Assembly (NCBI GenBank): GCA_001940645.1
Contig: MDVS01000024.1
Coordinates: 21,345-85,344 of the forward strand
Source of the DNA: Candidatus Heimdallarchaeota archaeon LC_3
Lineage (GTDB): Archaea > Asgardarchaeota > Heimdallarchaeia > Hodarchaeales > LC-3
Direction of reading: 5' to 3'
Length of the DNA stretch: 64,000 nucleotides
The notes beneath the pieces were generated by a model. It was given only the letters and a program-made list of their open reading frames with translations, ran no database searches and was not told the origin of the DNA. The translations under genes and the position numbers were made by a program. Each line of letters opens with the position of its first letter. The first letter of the stretch is position 1. This document shows positions 18,164-26,517 of this stretch, one piece after another.

Positions 18164-18498
18164 GACTAACCAGCCTCCTTTTTAATAAATAAGATCCTTT
18201 CACCTAATAAAACAAACTATATTTTTCTTATCAGATCAGTTCAAAATATTTATTATTTTAAATCATTTTTCTACTTATTTTTCTAATTCAAATAATTTTT
18301 GATCATTTATTACCAAATATAATGAGTTTTCCTCTAATTTTGTAATAACATTATACAATTAAACAATTTTTATCGTAAAATGATTTTTTTCATACACACA
18401 TCTAAAATATATTATACTCATGAACCTTTTAATTTTTATTAAAAATTTTTAGTAAATCAAGATTTATTTATGTCATATTTACTATTTGGTGCCTTTTT
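18164..18498. other. AT-rich intergenic region
   Basis: Nothing recognisable beyond the GGAGG of the FAU-1 remnant at its left edge. Very AT-rich, with several short T-runs. It presumably contains the promoter of the TPR gene. Confidence 0.5.
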
Positions 18499-20286
18499 TT
18501 GAAACTTGTCGATCATAAAGATTTAGAATTCGCTTACCAGCAAGGCAATTATCGGGAAATTTTGGATTCAATTGAAACTATTGGATATACAAATGAAAAC
18601 TCAGATTATTTTTATTACTATATTGGTAGTAGTATTGAGCTTGGTAAACTGAATAAGGTAGAATTTTTACTAAATCAATATGAACCGAGAAGTATAACAC
18701 CTGAAAATGTTATTATATGGCATTTATTGAAGGGAAAATATTACAATGCTCTTAATGAATTTAATTTAGCAATTACTGAATTAGAATTAGCACTCAAATT
18801 CTGTCCTAAAAAGAAAAAATCGATAATTAGAGCTGAAATTAATATTCAGCTTGCTTATGCCTTACGAGGTATCAAAAAATATTATTTAGCAATTGATATT
18901 GCACAACAAGCCTATTTTGGAATGATAACAATCAATCACATACCAACCATGGCTCAGACTTACAATATTTTGGGATTATTGCATATTGATATTAAAGATT
19001 TTAACAAAGCGAGAAATTATTTAAAAGAAGCATTATTACATTTTGAAGAAATAAATAATAAGCATTATAAGGCAATAACTCTCTTCTATTTGAGTTTATT
19101 GTTCCAAAAGCAAAATCAATATCAAGAAGCAGTATATTTAGGAGAACGTGCATTTGACCTTTTTCAAAAATCAGAAAATATGTACAATATTGTTTGTTCA
19201 AGTATTAGTTTAGGAGAAATATATTTTTCTCTAAATCAACCATTAAGAGCTGGCCAACATCTAAAAAATGCTCAAATACTTGCAGAAAAAATTGGAAATT
19301 ATCCTTATGTAGCACAGGCTCTAATGTATTTAGGGAAAGTTGTTAAAAATCAAAGAAAATATAAAGAATCTCTACAATATCTTCATAAAGCACTGACATT
19401 GTTAGAATTAAATGATGAACCAGAGATTTTAGCCAAAACCCTATATAATTTAGGAATCATATTTAGTATACAGAATAATTACGAAGAAGCTCTACAAGTA
19501 TTCAATCGTTCCTTGAGATTGAGGGAACGTATAGGAGACCAGGAATCTATAGCTAGAACGTTACTTAAAATTTCAGATGTTAAATTTCATTCTGGGATGA
19601 AAAATGAAGCTTTACAAATATTAACAGATATTCGCATAATTTTAGCACCATCCAAGAATATCAGGCTGAAATTAATTAATCTCTTTCAAAATTGTAAATT
19701 TAGATATTTAATGAATATATTAGATAGTAATTTCCTATTAATTGATGACAATTTAAAGCTTGATGATCCAAATAATGCAGAAATCATCTCTAAATATCAA
19801 ATAGCTCTAAAAGGGATGTACAATATTCATTTAAATAATAAATACGATGCTGAATTTCTATTAAAAGAATGTCTAAATTTCAATAATTTTGATCTAGATG
19901 CATTTAATTTTATTAACAAATTACTGACAAAAATGTACCTGGAAAATTGGAATTCATCAGAATCTACTAATGATTTTCAAAAATTAATAGAACACCTAGA
20001 TATTTGGGAAGAATTTTGTAAAAAAGAAAATCTTGGTGATACACTGGTAATTTTGTGTTTGATTAGAGGTAGAATCTCAATTATTAGAAACAATTTAAAA
20101 GATGCAGAACGAAGGTTAGTGCAATGTTCAATTACTTCAGAAGAAATGGGATTACCAATATTAAAAAATGAAATTGATGAAGAATTGACGTTTTTGATTG
20201 AAAATAGAGAAATAATTGGGAATCAGATTAACAGTAGTTATTATAAGCTTTGCGTCCAGAAAATTAACCATTTACTTTCGTATTAG
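18499..20286 (+). CDS. TPR-repeat protein
   Basis: The protein has 595 residues, mostly tetratricopeptide repeats: about eight 34-40-residue helical pairs between residues 60 and 400. The typical positions are visible, for example 'AQTYNILGLLHIDIKDFNKA', 'AITLFYLSLLFQKQNQYQEA' and 'LAKTLYNLGIIFSIQNNYEE'. A more divergent helical C-terminus follows. TPR arrays bind peptides or proteins; no catalytic or DNA-binding domain is fused here. The start is TTG 18499. No co-oriented neighbour lies close enough to suggest a partner. Confidence 0.88.
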   Translation: MKLVDHKDLEFAYQQGNYREILDSIETIGYTNENSDYFYYYIGSSIELGKLNKVEFLLNQYEPRSITPENVIIWHLLKGKYYNALNEFNLAITELELALKFCPKKKKSIIRAEINIQLAYALRGIKKYYLAIDIAQQAYFGMITINHIPTMAQTYNILGLLHIDIKDFNKARNYLKEALLHFEEINNKHYKAITLFYLSLLFQKQNQYQEAVYLGERAFDLFQKSENMYNIVCSSISLGEIYFSLNQPLRAGQHLKNAQILAEKIGNYPYVAQALMYLGKVVKNQRKYKESLQYLHKALTLLELNDEPEILAKTLYNLGIIFSIQNNYEEALQVFNRSLRLRERIGDQESIARTLLKISDVKFHSGMKNEALQILTDIRIILAPSKNIRLKLINLFQNCKFRYLMNILDSNFLLIDDNLKLDDPNNAEIISKYQIALKGMYNIHLNNKYDAEFLLKECLNFNNFDLDAFNFINKLLTKMYLENWNSSESTNDFQKLIEHLDIWEEFCKKENLGDTLVILCLIRGRISIIRNNLKDAERRLVQCSITSEEMGLPILKNEIDEELTFLIENREIIGNQINSSYYKLCVQKINHLLSY

Positions 20287-20505
20287 GTAAAAAATCTCGC
20301 TTAGTTTAAACGAATGACAAAATATTTATATAAAATCTCTAATATGAGTTATCCAACTAAATGTTTATTTTGGTAAACTTTGAGATTATTAGTTTCAAGC
20401 TAGGTCGGTCTAACTATTTTAATTAAAAAAGATATTAATAGGATATGTAGTAGAATAACTAGAAAATTCGATATCAATATTCCTTTAAGCTATGTATCTT
20501 ATGAA

Positions 20506-20700
20506 GTGAATGAAGAAGAGACTATACTTGAAATTATTTTCGAAGAAGATTTTGAAATAATTGAAGAAAAATTAAAAAGCTTAGGGGAAGATGTAAAACT
20601 TGCGGTAAATGATTTGGGAAGAATCACTTTTCTTAGATTAATGAATCTTCCAAAGCATTATGTGCGAGAAACAGATCATGAATATTTAGATTTAGATTGA
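20506..20700 (+). CDS. Small acidic protein, unknown
   Basis: GTG 20506 opens a 64-residue acidic ORF (EEETILEIIFEEDFEIIEEK...). The frame stays open upstream to a TAG at 20401 and that stretch (KFDINIPLSYVSYEV) also reads like protein, but it has no ATG, GTG or TTG. An in-frame ATG at 20344 is cut off by TAA after ten codons. Either the GTG is right, or the 5' end is mutated or uses an unusual start. A TATA-like box lies around 20320-20335. No family is recognised. Confidence 0.5.
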   Translation: MNEEETILEIIFEEDFEIIEEKLKSLGEDVKLAVNDLGRITFLRLMNLPKHYVRETDHEYLDLD

Positions 20701-20721
20701 TTTTTCTGCTGTCTATTGTTA

Positions 20722-21252
20722 TTAACTACAAATATGGTCTCCTATAAGAAAATGATCACTACAAAAGTAAAATAAGCACTGTTTACATTGGTAAGGATTG
20801 TAAATTTCTTTATTACACTCATTACAGTGAATACTCTCTCGATTATTTTGTTCTAATGTTTGATCAGATGTAATAACGGACTCTACATTGTTTAATTGTT
20901 TGTTTTGGCCTTCAGGTTGGGTCTGGTGTCCATAAAAATGGCTATGTTGTAGAATATCTACTTCAGAATTTCCAATTTCTTCTTCCACATGCTTATGAGA
21001 TTTATCTTTATAAAGTCTTACAGAAATTTGACCTAATGAAAACCCAAATAAGGCTGATATAATCAGGAAAAATAAAGAGATAAATCTAAAAATTATGCTG
21101 AACTCTAAGAAATTAATGATTTCAAATTGATAGGATATGACTAAAAATAAGAGTGCTGCAAATATTGATACTATAAAAAAGAATGATACTGATTTAAATG
21201 CTTTTTTATTCCTTGATATTAGTACCATAATGATTTTTTGGTCTGCCAACAT
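20722..21252 (-). CDS. Two-helix membrane protein with AN1-like zinc finger
   Basis: The 176-residue protein has two transmembrane helices (about 20-42 and 50-75), a polar His/Gln-rich linker, and a C-terminal zinc finger at about 142-176. The finger spacing is C-x2-C-x8-C-x2-C-x4-C-x2-H-x5-H-x-C, with the FC..H core of AN1-type fingers. AN1 domains are common in eukaryotic ubiquitin and stress proteins and occur in archaea. The finger would face the cytoplasm if the Lys-rich N-terminus does. It is divergent from the ribosomal cluster, 125 bp away. Confidence 0.72.
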   Translation of the reverse strand: MLADQKIIMVLISRNKKAFKSVSFFFIVSIFAALLFLVISYQFEIINFLEFSIIFRFISLFFLIISALFGFSLGQISVRLYKDKSHKHVEEEIGNSEVDILQHSHFYGHQTQPEGQNKQLNNVESVITSDQTLEQNNRESIHCNECNKEIYNPYQCKQCLFYFCSDHFLIGDHICS

Positions 21253-21377
21253 GTTTTTAGTTGAAATGGTGATACAAATTTGGTCAAATTAGTATTAAAA
21301 AAGATAAAAATATAATCGCTATCTACAGAATTGTATTTATTATTTATACCGATGAAAAATTATTTGAGGTTTTATAA

Positions 21378-21761
21378 ATGGGAAAAGTTTTTTACCAAAA
21401 ATATGAAATGCCAGACGGAATGGCTGCCGAAGCTTTAAAACTCGCAGAAAAATGCGTTAAAAAAGATGATAATTCGTTAAGACGTGGAACAAATGAAACT
21501 ACCAAAGCTATAGAAAAAGGAACTGCAAAATTAGTTTATCTTTCATTAGATGTTGATCCTCCAGAAATCGTTGGTCACATTCCTCTATTGTGTGAAGATA
21601 AAAAAGTACCCTACGTATTTGTGGATACTAAAAAGGAGTTAGGTAAAGTAGCTGGATTGGATGTATCAATGGCGAGTGCAGCTTTAGTAGATTTTGTAGA
21701 ATTTAGTAAAGATGGCGAAAGTTTATCACTGAGAGCAAAAGAACTCGCGAAAATGAAATAA
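21378..21761 (+). CDS. rpl7ae: Ribosomal protein L7Ae
   Basis: L7Ae binds kink-turn RNA in the large ribosomal subunit and, in archaea, also in box C/D and H/ACA RNPs. The 127 residues carry the full motif set: [15 protein letters not shown] (about 34-48), the strand around [13 protein letters not shown], and the C-terminal helix VDVS-like [19 protein letters not shown] sequence precedes the ATG. S28e follows 22 bases later and then L24e, the standard archaeal order, so the three form one operon. Confidence 0.97.
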   Translation: MGKVFYQKYEMPDGMAAEALKLAEKCVKKDDNSLRRGTNETTKAIEKGTAKLVYLSLDVDPPEIVGHIPLLCEDKKVPYVFVDTKKELGKVAGLDVSMASAALVDFVEFSKDGESLSLRAKELAKMK

Positions 21762-21783
21762 TCAATATTCGGAGATTTATTTT

Positions 21784-22029
21784 ATGTCGAGCGAAAAATA
21801 CAGTGGTTCACACCAATCTGATGATGGGGATTCAACTCCCGCTGAGGTAATTAAGATTGTTGGCCGAACCGGTGTTACTGGGGAAATCACACAAGTTCAG
21901 GTAAGAATTTTAAAGGGCCGAGATCAAAATAGAATAATTGTAAGAAATGCAAAAGGACCGATTAGAGTTGGAGATATTCTTTTACTTCGCGATACAGAAC
22001 GTGAAGCTAAAAAACTAAGTCGTCCTTGA
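21784..22029 (+). CDS. rps28e: Ribosomal protein S28e
   Basis: An 81-residue OB-fold protein of the small subunit. The S28e core is plain: [20 protein letters not shown] followed by VRILKG, and the C-terminal [13 protein letters not shown]. The first ~18 residues are a Ser/Asp-rich extension slightly longer than in many archaeal homologues. It lies between L7Ae and L24e in the usual operon. Confidence 0.96.
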   Translation: MSSEKYSGSHQSDDGDSTPAEVIKIVGRTGVTGEITQVQVRILKGRDQNRIIVRNAKGPIRVGDILLLRDTEREAKKLSRP

Positions 22030-22049
22030 ATTGTTGCGAGGTATAGTCA

Positions 22050-22238
22050 ATGGTTAGAATTTATAATTGTAGTTTCTGTGGATATGAAATTGAACCCGGA
22101 ACTGGTTTTACTCAAGTTCGTAAGGATATGTCGGTATTCAGATTTTGTGCAAAAAAATGTAGAATAAGCTTTCAAATGAAAAGAGATCCTCGGAAATTTA
22201 AATGGACAACTAAATACGTGCAAAAAATTAAATCGTAA
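22050..22238 (+). CDS. rpl24e: Ribosomal protein L24e
   Basis: A 62-residue zinc-ribbon protein of the large subunit. Cysteines in CSFCG (about 7-11) and FCAKKC (about 33-38) form the zinc site, and KRDPRKFKWTTKY is the family signature. It starts 20 bases after the S28e stop. In many archaea nucleoside-diphosphate kinase follows; here the operon ends instead with T-runs at about 22258-22278. Confidence 0.96.
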   Translation: MVRIYNCSFCGYEIEPGTGFTQVRKDMSVFRFCAKKCRISFQMKRDPRKFKWTTKYVQKIKS

Positions 22239-22563
22239 ATTGTTAGATAATGTCACCTAATTTTTTTCTTTTTTTTACCAAAAAATGAATATTATTATCT
22301 TTTCTTTATAATACAAGTAGTTTTAAAACTAGTTCTTAATATAATACTAAAAAAGAAAAATAAATATTTTTTTTATAGCTTATTATCCTCTATATAAATA
22401 ATAAATTGAAAATTTATATTTATTGTCTTTTTGTAAATTAATATTATGGTCATTTAAAGAAAATTATATAAATAGATTAATTATAATGAAAAAAAAAGAA
22501 AATAAAAATTACAATCTAATAGAAATAAATAATCTCAAATTAGTATACTTTAAAGGGTAGAAA
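22239..22563. terminator. Oligo-T region ending ribosomal operon; AT-rich gap
   Basis: Long T-tracts at about 22260-22278 (TTTTTTTCTTTTTTTT) begin about 22 bases after the L24e stop and fit an archaeal oligo-T terminator. The rest of the 325-base gap is extremely AT-rich and holds no gene that I can see; it must contain the promoter of the GTPase gene. Confidence 0.5.
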
Positions 22564-23145
22564 ATGGCACCTAATGGGTTGATTGATGATCAAAGAATAA
22601 TAAATATCAAGATATCAATAATTGGGGAAGGATATGTAGGAAAAACCAGCTTTAGGAAACAATTTTTAGGCCAAGGTTTTTCAATTGAATACTTAGCTAC
22701 TCTTGGCGCAGATTTTGCTATAAAAACTTTAGAACATAATGGAATTACATGGAGATTACAGATTTGGGACATTGCAGGACAACCGAGGTTCAACCAGATC
22801 AGAAAGAACTTTTTCACTGGATCGCAAATTGCTTTTGTTATGTACGCAGTTAATGATAAACAATCCCTTAATCAAGTCATGGATTGGGTTAATGAGATTT
22901 GGGAAAACAATGGAAAAGGTAAAGTTCCAATATTGCTGTTAGGAAACAAAATTGATTTACGAGAATCGGTGGAAGATTGTTTGACTTTAGATGATTGTAA
23001 AAAAATTCGCAATGAAATAGAATCATTCGTTGATTTCAAGGTTCCTTTCTTTGAAACTTCTGCTAAAACTGGTGAAAACGTAAATGATGCTTTCCAAAAA
23101 ATTATTAGCGAATTTGTTTCATTTTATAAAGTGAATTTATCCTAA
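22564..23145 (+). CDS. Ras/Rab-like small GTPase
   Basis: All five G motifs are present in 193 residues: G1 GEGYVGKTS (about 20-28), switch-I Thr in LATLGADF (G2), G3 WDIAGQ (about 66-71), G4 GNKID (about 126-130) and G5 ETSAK (about 164-168). WDIAGQ is the Rab/Ras-type switch II with the catalytic Gln. There is no C-terminal Cys for prenylation, as usual in Asgard GTPases. It is more divergent from the three GTPases at 40-47 kb than those are from each other. An LRR gene follows 115 bp later. Confidence 0.93.
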   Translation: MAPNGLIDDQRIINIKISIIGEGYVGKTSFRKQFLGQGFSIEYLATLGADFAIKTLEHNGITWRLQIWDIAGQPRFNQIRKNFFTGSQIAFVMYAVNDKQSLNQVMDWVNEIWENNGKGKVPILLLGNKIDLRESVEDCLTLDDCKKIRNEIESFVDFKVPFFETSAKTGENVNDAFQKIISEFVSFYKVNLS

Positions 23146-23260
23146 TGTCTAATTCTTTGAAATAATAATAGTGACCTTTCTTAAAAAAAGAAATGTCAAA
23201 TAAAATTATTATAATAATTAATTTTAATATTATCTAATGATACTTCTTAAATAGATAACC

Positions 23261-23938
23261 ATGCCGAAATATAATTCAATAACACTTACTAATCAAGATT
23301 ATAATGTTATTAAATCTTTAGAAGAAAAAATTTCAGAGCCAATTCCGTTTATTAATCAAGGTTCTCATGGGGATCACATTAAATATAATTCTTTCGGATT
23401 TATCCCATTGAATAGTTTTATTAACAGTTTAGGTTTGTTCAACAAAAAAATTAATGAATTTTCTTTAGAAATTACTGATTTAGGTAATCTTCGTCATTTA
23501 TCTTTAGGAAGAACAGGAATATCAAATGTTGGGAGTAACATTGGATTATTAGTAAATTTAGAAAAAATTTATTTTTCATATAATAAATTAAAAACTTTGC
23601 CAGGAGAACTATTCACATTGAGTGAATTAGCAATTTTAGATTTGTCTAATAACAGGTTAAAATCTTTACCTGACAATTTAGACAATCTGACTTCTCTAAG
23701 ACGACTCTTATTAAGTAATAATGATTTGAAATCTTTACCTGAAAATGTTTACAAATTAAAAAATCTTCAAAAACTTGATTTATCAAATAATAAATTGAAT
23801 ACATTACCAGAAACAGTATTAAATTTGAAAAATCTTAAATATCTTAATATAACTAATAACATATTTGATATCGACTGGATTGAGTCTTTCAAATCGAAAA
23901 TTTCACAAACAAAATTTAAGGCAAAAATTATTTGGTGA
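23261..23938 (+). CDS. Leucine-rich-repeat protein
   Basis: This 225-residue protein has about six LRR units of 23 residues from residue ~75 onward, of the 'LxxLxLSxNxLKSLPxxLxxL' type found in Ras-suppressor/SHOC2-like and plant intracellular Ras-group proteins. The first ~70 residues are non-repetitive. There is no signal peptide, so it is cytosolic. Its place directly after a Ras-like GTPase suggests that it binds or scaffolds that GTPase; this is inferred from the neighbourhood and from the eukaryotic precedent. Confidence 0.88.
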   Translation: MPKYNSITLTNQDYNVIKSLEEKISEPIPFINQGSHGDHIKYNSFGFIPLNSFINSLGLFNKKINEFSLEITDLGNLRHLSLGRTGISNVGSNIGLLVNLEKIYFSYNKLKTLPGELFTLSELAILDLSNNRLKSLPDNLDNLTSLRRLLLSNNDLKSLPENVYKLKNLQKLDLSNNKLNTLPETVLNLKNLKYLNITNNIFDIDWIESFKSKISQTKFKAKIIW

Positions 23939-24146
23939 AAAGTCACAAAGAATGATAATTGTACTAATGATTATGTGATAGAATTGAAATTATTTATCAT
24001 TTAATGCTTACAATACTTTTCTACAATATTAGATTACACCTGTTGAGAACCGATATCTTTAACTTCTTCCTTTAATTCATAATTTTAATCCATGTCTGCT
24101 ATTTTTCTACAGGAACATTTTAATTTACCAAAATAGGAGTATTTTC

Positions 24147-24174
24147 AAAAAAAAAAGTAAGAGGGAATTTTCCC
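24147..24174 (-). terminator. Hairpin plus T10 after ilvE
   Basis: Reading the minus strand, the palindrome GGGAAAATTCCC (24174-24163) is followed after six bases by a run of ten T (24156-24147). It lies 18 bases past the aminotransferase stop codon and is the clearest intrinsic-type terminator in the window. Confidence 0.65.
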
Positions 24175-24191
24175 TGATCTGAAAGAATTTC

Positions 24192-25313
24192 TTAATTATC
24201 TACTGGAACGATCCAGTTGTGTTTATCAGCGATTCTTCCGCGTTGGATTCCAACCAATGTGTCATATAATTCTTGACTAATCGGTCCGATATTGAAATCA
24301 TTAATTATATGTTCCTGATCCTTATAAATCAAATTACCTACAGGTGCAATTACGGCAGCTGTGCCAATTCCAAATGTTTCAGTTATAGAACCAGATTCAA
24401 TATCTTTAACAACATCTTTAATAGATAAAGACTCTTCCTTATAAGAAATCCCAAGATCTCTACATATTTGTAGAACAGAATCCCTAGTAATCCCAGGTAA
24501 TATTGTCCCACTATCTAAGGGAGCAGTATAAACTATATCATCTTTGACTAGAGCAAAATTCATGGCACCAACTTCTTCAATGTATTCACGATGAATAACA
24601 TCAAGCCAGAGAACCTGTGGTGCTCCATATTTTGCTGCATCCTCTAAAGCTTTTAGAGAAGCAGCGTAATTACCACCAGCTTTGGCGAATCCTGTTCCAC
24701 CAGGTGAAGCGCGAACGTATTTATCTGAAACATGAATTTTAATCGGTTTGAATCCTTCAGGAAAGTAAGGACCTGAGGGGCTTAATATAATGAAGAATTT
24801 GTATTCCTTTGAAGGTCTCACGCCAAGGATGGGCTGAGTCGCAATAATTGTTGGACGTAAATATAATGATGCTCCTTCAGCATTTGGTACCCAATCTTTT
24901 TCTAAACTTACAAGTTTTTTTAATCCAGTTAAAAATACATTTGGATCAAAATTTGGTATACACATTCTTTCAGCTGATTCATTCATCCGGAATGCATTTT
25001 GATCTGGTCTAAAAAGAACTATTCGGCCATTATCTTGACGAAATGCTTTCATTCCCTCAAAGATCTCTTGTGCGTAATGAAAAACAAGTGCAGCTGGATC
25101 TAACTTGAATGATTCATGTTTTTTTATCACAGGAGTTTGCCACTTGTTATCTGTATACTCCATACTAAACATTCTATCAGCAAAATACTTTCCGAAACCA
25201 AGATTATCAGGTGATGATAATATGTCTTTAGATTTTGTTGGTCCTTCTAAAGGAAGTATCTTTATCGGCACATCTACCGTTTCCGGCATTTTTGTCGGGG
25301 TCACTATAACCAT
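24192..25313 (-). CDS. ilvE: Branched-chain amino acid aminotransferase
   Basis: A PLP fold-type IV aminotransferase that interconverts Val, Leu and Ile with their 2-oxo acids. The 373 residues match the longer BCAT form. Visible are YAQEIFEGMKAF (about 79-90), LFRPDQNAFRMNESAERM, the PLP-lysine region FAKAGGNYAAS (about 212-222), the conserved LDSGTILPGITRDSVL, and EVGAMNFALV. It is a single gene with its own terminator and a promoter carrying an AACCC-N4-GGGTT inverted repeat. No other branched-chain biosynthesis genes are in the window. Confidence 0.95.
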   Translation of the reverse strand: MVIVTPTKMPETVDVPIKILPLEGPTKSKDILSSPDNLGFGKYFADRMFSMEYTDNKWQTPVIKKHESFKLDPAALVFHYAQEIFEGMKAFRQDNGRIVLFRPDQNAFRMNESAERMCIPNFDPNVFLTGLKKLVSLEKDWVPNAEGASLYLRPTIIATQPILGVRPSKEYKFFIILSPSGPYFPEGFKPIKIHVSDKYVRASPGGTGFAKAGGNYAASLKALEDAAKYGAPQVLWLDVIHREYIEEVGAMNFALVKDDIVYTAPLDSGTILPGITRDSVLQICRDLGISYKEESLSIKDVVKDIESGSITETFGIGTAAVIAPVGNLIYKDQEHIINDFNIGPISQELYDTLVGIQRGRIADKHNWIVPVDN

Positions 25314-25741
25314 ATCCTTTCCTTCCTCATATAATTAACTATATTTCTTATCACAGTTTATAACCCTTACGGGTTTCTAGGATGACTAATATAACATATT
25401 CTATTATTTGTTTTATAATTTAGTATTACAGAATGAGATAAAAAGCGAATTAATATATTCCTTAATTTTAAGCAATGGATCTTAGATATTTTCCTTAAAA
25501 TATCTAATTTATTATTTTTATTGGGGTGTAATACTTCTAAATTTATAGATTTCTTGAAATTAAACTTTTTTAAATGGAGTTTAATCATTATTTTGGAATT
25601 AATTTTCGAACTTAAATTTATAGAGGTAGCATAGTCAACCATAGATTTTAATAATCAATGAAATCAAGAATTAAATTGATTTATTGATAAATTTGAAAAG
25701 AAAATCTTACTAATTACAAATTTCTCTGGTGAATTTTCAAT
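25314..25741. other. Intergenic region with ilvE promoter
   Basis: The left edge holds the ilvE promoter (described separately). A 91-codon minus-strand ORF (25642-25367) overlaps that promoter, is highly Lys/Asn/Ile-rich and resembles no family, so I treat it as spurious. Otherwise nothing but AT-rich DNA; the HTH regulator's promoter must lie near the right end. Confidence 0.5.
25356..25375 (-). promoter_or_regulatory. ilvE TATA box with overlapping inverted repeat
   Basis: On the minus strand a TATA-like TTATAAAC (25363-25356) lies about 45 bases before the ilvE ATG. It is directly preceded by and slightly overlaps the perfect inverted repeat AACCC-GTAA-GGGTT (25375-25362), where TFB and TBP would bind. 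A repressor here would block initiation. A purine-rich ribosome-binding site (GGAAGGAAAGG) follows. Confidence 0.5.
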
Positions 25742-26488
25742 ATGGTTTATGAAATACGTGTTAGGTTAAAACATTCATGTCCTTTTTTACGATTTTCAAA
25801 ATTGTTCGATAAAGAACCAATTTATAGTTATTGTTCACGTACTCATGATGTTATTAGACTTCCTGAAAAGCTCTCTGAGAGTAAGAAATCAAAAGCTCAG
25901 AAATTATTTCCTAATTTTGCAAGTTGGAAAGTTAATTCTCCTTCAAGTTCGTCTCAACCCTCAATTATATCTATGGACTGTGTTTGTGGAGTGGTTTATT
26001 ATCATACAATATCGAGTGTGGTAAGACAAAACGGTGGTGTCCCTCTATATCCAGTAACGTATTCTGATGGTTGGGAATTTAGAAAAATAATTTGTTTTGA
26101 TGATGATGACGTAAACAATGTTATAAATGCGATAAAGGAAAAAATTTTAGAAGAAAATGAACTTAAGGAGAAAAATGAATATAAGACTGGGCATAGAGAA
26201 CTAGCTGTTTTTGAGGAATTAGAAATTAATAACATTGGAGAAGATGGTCTTTTTAGAGCACAAACTTTCTTCATGTCTGATATTATACATAATTTAACCA
26301 ATTTAGAATTAAAATTGTTCCTGTTAGCGTATGAAGAAGGTTATTACGACATTCCAAGGAGAGTAAAATTAGAAGAAATTGGAAAGAAAATAGGAAAAAG
26401 TAGACAAGCTATAGGCAAAACATTACGAAATGTAGAATCAAAGTTGATTAATTCGGTTGCTCCATTCTTACTTCTGGATAGTGAATAA
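25742..26488 (+). CDS. Bacterio-opsin-activator-type HTH_10 regulator
   Basis: The C-terminal ~60 residues (about 182-245) match the archaeal HTH_10 domain: LTNLELKLFLLAYEEGYYDI, then PRRVKLEEIGKKIGKSRQAI, then a KTLRNVE-K tail. The N-terminal ~170 residues form a sensor-like region with several Cys and His (CPFL, CSRTH, CVCGVVYYH), which may bind metal or a ligand. The gene sits 29 bp upstream of 4-alpha-glucanotransferase on the same strand, so control of starch or glycogen metabolism is possible but unproven. Confidence 0.82.
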   Translation: MVYEIRVRLKHSCPFLRFSKLFDKEPIYSYCSRTHDVIRLPEKLSESKKSKAQKLFPNFASWKVNSPSSSSQPSIISMDCVCGVVYYHTISSVVRQNGGVPLYPVTYSDGWEFRKIICFDDDDVNNVINAIKEKILEENELKEKNEYKTGHRELAVFEELEINNIGEDGLFRAQTFFMSDIIHNLTNLELKLFLLAYEEGYYDIPRRVKLEEIGKKIGKSRQAIGKTLRNVESKLINSVAPFLLLDSE

Positions 26489-26517
26489 TATCATTAAAGA
26501 AAATAAATACTAGGATT

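Noticed and set aside
20373..20403. Possible GT...AG intron in front of the 64-residue ORF
   Set aside because: Removing it does not give a continuous frame, and protein-coding introns of this type are not expected in archaea.
25367..25642. 91-codon minus-strand ORF
   Set aside because: Overlaps the ilvE promoter, has biased Lys/Asn/Ile composition and resembles no family.
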